DNA of 26,538 nt from Plakobranchus ocellatus (taxonomy: Eukaryota > Mollusca > Gastropoda > Plakobranchidae). The stretch covers positions 548,011 through 574,548 of the forward strand of contig BLXT01000514.1 of NCBI GenBank assembly GCA_019648995.1. The letters run 5' to 3'. Both the position numbers and the translations under genes were made by a program. The notes under the pieces were generated by a model. That model ran no database searches. It saw nothing but the letters and a program-made list of their open reading frames with translations, and was not told the origin of the DNA. Shown here piece by piece: positions 12,801 through 18,800 of the stretch (its first letter is position 1; every line of letters begins with the position of its first letter).

Positions 12801-15800
12801 ACTTCCTTTCCAAAGAAGACTATGAAGTAGTGATTTATCACTTTATAATTGACAGTTAAATCTCAGATCATGGCAAAATGATTGCAAAATATTTATCATC
12901 TTTATAATGCGTTCTGTGACATGATGGTACCATCATCAAGGTTTTTTTTCGTCCTTAACTCGACCAGGCGTGTGACTCTTGACGTACAAAAGGAGACGAT
13001 CCAGAAGCAGCAGGAGGAGGAGCAGTGGTATCGGCAGCAGCAACTTCTGCTGGAGGCAGAGGAGAAAAGACGCAGGATGATTCAGGAAGAGGAAGCAAAA
13101 CTGGCTGAGCAGAGAAAACGGTGAGGTTAAAGGCAAAGGGCTATAGGACAAGAAACACAATTTGAAGAGGACTAATCTGGAGCGTTCTTCTTCTCCTTAC
13201 TAATTCCTGATTGCTTCACTTTCAGAGAAAATTATTGCCTGGCTGTGTAGTTGATACTCACATATTGAAATAATACAAGAAAAAGATCACTGACCCATTT
13301 GGCGGTGTTTCTTGATCTGTCTCTATGTTTCATGCAGATAGCTTTGTAAAACGCTTCCAGGTGTTTTGCCTGTTCAACTTTACTCACTTTTTGAGTTGTC
13401 TAGCGAACATAATTTTTGGACATAATAAAGCAAGAGAAAAAAATTTACTCATACTGAAAACAAAACAGCAGGGCCTTCAAATAAAATGTTTTTGGTTTTG
13501 GATTGATTTCAAGAATAGCAAAATATTGCAAGTTGGGTAGCAAGTTAAACTATAACCTAAACAATCTGCACTGCTTTGACCTTTTAAAAGTTTCTTTTTT
13601 ATCTTTATAATTGAGTCGTTGAGTCAAGATGTAAAAATCTGTCTGTATATTTTATTGTTTATTGTCATGTAACTTTGAGGTTTATTATGAGAACATATTG
13701 ATGTGTGTATGTGGCAGGGTGCTGGCCATGAACAGAGAGGTGAAGATGAAGGAGCTGACACTACTGGAGGCCGGCAGGAGGAAGTTCCTCAGCTTCCAGA
13801 AAGAGCAGAGAGAGGTCGAGTTGAAACGCCTTGATGACGAGCTGCAGAGAAAGGTTAGTGGAAAATAGTTTTCTCTTGTGCATCTAGGTTCCACAGTCTT
13901 GAGAGAGATACTTCAATAGGTTTTGTATTTTTTTCCTGTCTCTTCACTGCATTTGGTGGATACATAGAGTTCTATTGTGTGTGTGTGTGGGTGGGTGGGG
14001 GGTGGGGGGTTAAACTTTGAGTTAAGGTTGGGGTGTTCCCATTTAGAGTCCTTCCCTATGGCTTCCAAAGGCAGATGTTTTGGTGTGGCAGTGAAAGATT
14101 TAAATTGAACAGAATTTTAATTGCAGTAGAATGCAAGATAAAAAAGAAAACAACTCCAATCCTGTGTCTTACTTCATCTTGCTCCTCTTTTTTTATACAA
14201 TGGCTCTTTGATTTTCATACATCTTATGAATCGTCAGTGTGATTTTGTTTTTAAATCTTTGATGCAAACTCTTCTCTTCAGGCTTTGCAGAGAGACCAAG
14301 AAACTGAGGTGGCCATCCAGGAGGCAGAGATAAAAAATATGGAGCTTCAGCTGCAGAAGAAATTGTTTGAGCAGGTAGTGAGGGTTCGAGTGGGCAGACA
14401 GTGTGGGTTACGTGATGCCTTGCTGTATCAGATAAAGAGAGCTCAGTGTGATGTTTTCTATAGATTAATGTAATCAATTTTTTTTTTTGAGTCACATATT
14501 AAATGGGTAATAATGGAGGATTTTTCTCTACATAAATGTAAGAAAATAACAATTTTTAATTTGTACGTAGTAGCACTGCAGCGGATACTTTGAAAAAAAA
14601 ATAGCAAACATTTCTTGTGGCACAAAATTCATCATGATTATATGGTAATTTTGGTATTTTATATGAACTGAAAAATGAGTGTAGAAGTATTTACATGTAG
14701 TATGGCCATATGCTGCCAAGAACCCGTTTTGAAAATAAAAAGCATTCTTATGAATCCACAATTAAATTATTCTTCAAATGAGAAAAAAAACAAGATTTAT
14801 TTATATGGAAACTTTTTTCTCATTTAATTATGAAAAAATACTAAAGTGAAAATAACGACAAACAAAAAAGAGATATTCATTTGTTAGGCTTGTTCATGAG
14901 CGTTTATTATCCTTTCCTCAACAGGGATTACAGCGTAACTATGTGCTGAATATATGTGTAGAAGTCCCACAAAATTATTCAAGTTTCAGTTCTGTATGAC
15001 TGACTTTTATGAAAACCATTAACTAAAGGGGTGAAAACTACTCAGTTCTGTATATGTGGAGTTATATCTACTGATGTTTTAGATACCGGTAACTGTACAT
15101 AAAGCATTCAATATTGTTACTTCTTTACTTAAGAACTTTTTATTTCATCTCACTGATGTAGACCCACGATTTGCCTCACTCTGTTGCTCCACGTATCATA
15201 TCACACCCAGTAAATTGTCTTTCTGAAGAGCTCAGTGAGATGCAGTTGGGATTTGAACCCATGACTATCTTCTGATCATGACTCTGCCATTCAAACATTA
15301 CAAAATCATTTCATCTAACTTGAAATCTAAAACTGAATTAAGTATGTGCCTGTGTATCCTAGGAGTTATACAGAGAATTTGCGGCCCAGTCCCAAGTGTT
15401 GCGCACAGAACAGGACATGCACCGCAAGCAGACGGAGTTGGAGGATCGACTGCGCTCCAGGCTGGAGGGAGCTGAGAGAGACAGGGAGCTTGAAGCCAGA
15501 AAGGTCTGTGTCACATGAACAATTCTGACAAAGCCTTCTATTTTGTGAAGAAAACAACCTAAAAAATCTTGTCATACAAAATTGTCAATTTGGCCCCTGA
15601 GATGATGTGTGTGTTATGATCAAATTGTAAATGTAAATACAATTGCTGCATATCTGCACAATCTGTGTCCAAGGGTAAGAAAACAAGTTACAATTTTTTA
15701 GCTTGATTCAGGTTGATTTCTTTTTACTCTAATGGCTAAATAAGATAAACTTTATCTTTGCCTTTTCATGGCTGTATAACAATGTTATGATAATAAGAAA

Positions 15801-18800
15801 CCCAGTCCAACATGATCTAGCATAATTTACAACTCATAAAAATGAAAAATATGTGTTAACTGCTTTTCTCTAATAATATCTAAGAACAACATAAATTATG
15901 TGGCTGTTTCAGCGTATGGAACAAAATCTTGCCTCAGCTGCTCAGCACAACATTGATATGTGGGCACATAAGGAGCTGGACCATAAACACAGAATGTCCG
16001 AGCTGGACAGAGAGGCAGAGGGTTTGAAGGTAAATACAGCCAAGCTTTAGCATCCTGTTCGTCTGCTATCATTATCATTGCATCACTAGAATATGTAGAT
16101 TAATAATTCTCTCTCATTAGTATATCAAACATTTTAGATTGTTTATTAATATCAAAATATTACATTTCAAATTTGATCAAACCAACACTTATTTTGTTCA
16201 CAAAAAAAAAAGGTTTCATTAAAGCATTTAATTAAATGACTGTTAAATGAGAAATCGCTTTGTTTTATGAGACTTATTAGCCATTGCTAATAAGTAACAG
16301 CCTTGTTTTTGAAGCTCTTGGTTTTATACAATGTTCAATTGATTTCGCAGACTCCAAAAATCTGCACCTGCAAATATTTTGGAAAATGTAAAGTATATTA
16401 AATTTTTTTTTTATTATTGGAGGTAAAAAATTACGTCAAATCCTAGCCAGTTTAAATTTTTAAGCATTTCTTAATTTGAAAATTAATCAGGCTTCAAATA
16501 TAGCCAATTTAAATTATTAATCATTTCTTAATTATAGAAATAATCGGATTAATGAGAATCAGCATGAATTTGATTTTAAGGTAATATCAATCTGAAGAAC
16601 CTGAGCAGTTGTATATTAAGACTAATTTCTTTCTCCTCTCTGCTCAAGGTGGCTGGGTTAACAGCAAAAAACCGAGCTCTTGAAAGTGAAGTTTATGGTC
16701 TCATGAACAATCTTCACCTTCAAAAGGTGAGTGAAGTCTTTGCTTTCATTCTTGACGTGTTCATAGAGTAAATTATTCTCTGTAAGGGAAAAATGAATGG
16801 AGAGAAATTAATCTTCTCTTTTGTTTCAGCAAAGAAAGGGGGAAGGGTGGCACCTCAGGGTGGGTTTTTTTTTCATGCTTTGAGTCAAGCATTTTTAATA
16901 TTTACCAATGAATTTGCCTTGATCTAATTAGAGAAAAAAATAGAGATGGTTGTCAAGGTAATGCCTACCATTTTTAATCATAATCAGTTAGTTATGCAAA
17001 TTGCAAATATTCCTTCTTCTAATGTTGAAGTTCAAATAATTTTCAACTTCACTGACATTCTGAGGCAGATTAGCAATAGAGTAATCAAGGGAGTTTTTGA
17101 TACCTTTCCATAGAATTGAAAATATTGTTTTTCCTAACTCAAGTGCACAAAAGAAATGCAAAATTGCAAAATTGTCACAATAAGTAGGTATGGCTCAAAG
17201 TCATATGATACCCTTCTTAAATTCAAGCTTTCATAAACATTTTTTCTGTTTATTTGTATTCATATTAAGTATGAGTTTTCTCTAGAAAGTAATAAAGCAC
17301 AATTAAAAAAAGAAAGAAGCATCCATTTTTTACAGCATAGCATTAACAGCACCAAGGAGAGCAGCACAAGCTCAACATCAGCCAGATTAGAAACAGTAAC
17401 CAACTTGGCTCTCTTTTCTTCCCTTGCTTGATCTCTCTAATTTAAAGTTCTTCTTTAATTTGGATATAAAAACTTTATGTTTTAATAGGAAGTGAATTAA
17501 TCAAAGTCTTGTCTAAAATTTTTATGTTGGGAATGCAGAAAATTTAGCTTCTGAGCTGGAGAAAAGCTTTATTGCATTATACCAATCTGTTGTGTTCTTG
17601 ACGCTCGGAGCCTCAATGTATGTAGTAATATAAAATGTATGTGTTAATCTTTTAACTCAACAGGAGACAGAAACAGCCTTGGGCTATGACGAAATCGCTG
17701 CTGGCCGGATACAGGGTGAGGGGAGCAAGGACAGGCGGATGAGGACAGCTGAAGAGGAGTTATTGGAGGGCCGACACCACACGCTGGATCTGGTGGATGT
17801 TGTGGAAGAAGCAGAACAGAGTGAGTTTTGTAACCGTCTCTTTCTTAGCTTGTTAGCTTTCCTCATTACACATGATATGTCTGTTTAATGAGATGGACAA
17901 CTAATGAGTTCAAAGAAATCCCACCCCTGCTCACTAGATATATAGAGTAAACATTTTGTTGTTTCACTTCTGCTTGTTCAGGACTGATTTTGTCCATTAT
18001 CTGAATGTCCTTCACGTGTGGTACTCATCTTATTGCTTTGTTGACTTAAAAAGTACCATTTTCAAGGGCTAAAGATATCTGGAGATTGAACTTTGATCTG
18101 TACACATTCAGCCTAAAGACTGACCAACAACTTGATACATTTCTATAACTCAAATTAAAGCAGCGACATTTTTACCCCTTTCAAATCAGAAAGACAGTGT
18201 CACATAAAGATGTCTCCGTGTGAGAAATTCTTTAAAAGCCAGATTAATTATATCTGGTTTTTTGACCTTAGCAAAGCGTTTTTTTTCTGTATTTGAGACA
18301 TTTAACTCACCGGGTCCTGGTCATTTCAAGGCTCGCCGGTTCTTGAAAACTGGCCATTTCAGACAGTTTTTAAAAAACTTTACTAAATTGTAGTACAAAC
18401 TTCATTTTCACTGTGCATGTTTTGGTATCTCAGAGCTCTACAAATGTGTTGATTTTATTTCTTTTAGTGTTGTGGTTGATTTTTTACAATTTTTAAAAAA
18501 TGCCCTGCATTTCCCATTTCGGAAAGCGTTTCCAGGCAATAGAGACCCATAAGAAGCAGATCTACAAAATCTATAACCTGAGAAATATATTACATTTGGA
18601 ATTAAATTTTGTCACCGAAAATAAAAAATCATTTTATTGAAACTGCTTCTTTAGTCTAAATCTAAATCTATCTCACCCTGAATCATGAAATCTTTAATTT
18701 GACGTTCACCTTCATGGGACATTGGCATGTGAGCAGAGTAGATCTAGAATTACAGAAACCTGATATGACGATTTATTGTCTTATTATCGTAACTAGACCT

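Noticed and set aside
12936-13160. Leucine-rich minus-strand frame
   Set aside because: Antisense shadow of the coiled-coil exon at 12968-13120.
15248-15289. A genuine tRNA gene on the minus strand
   Set aside because: The A and B boxes are present, but I could not form a matching acceptor stem, and the sequence runs on into a body with an A-rich end. A SINE head explains it better.
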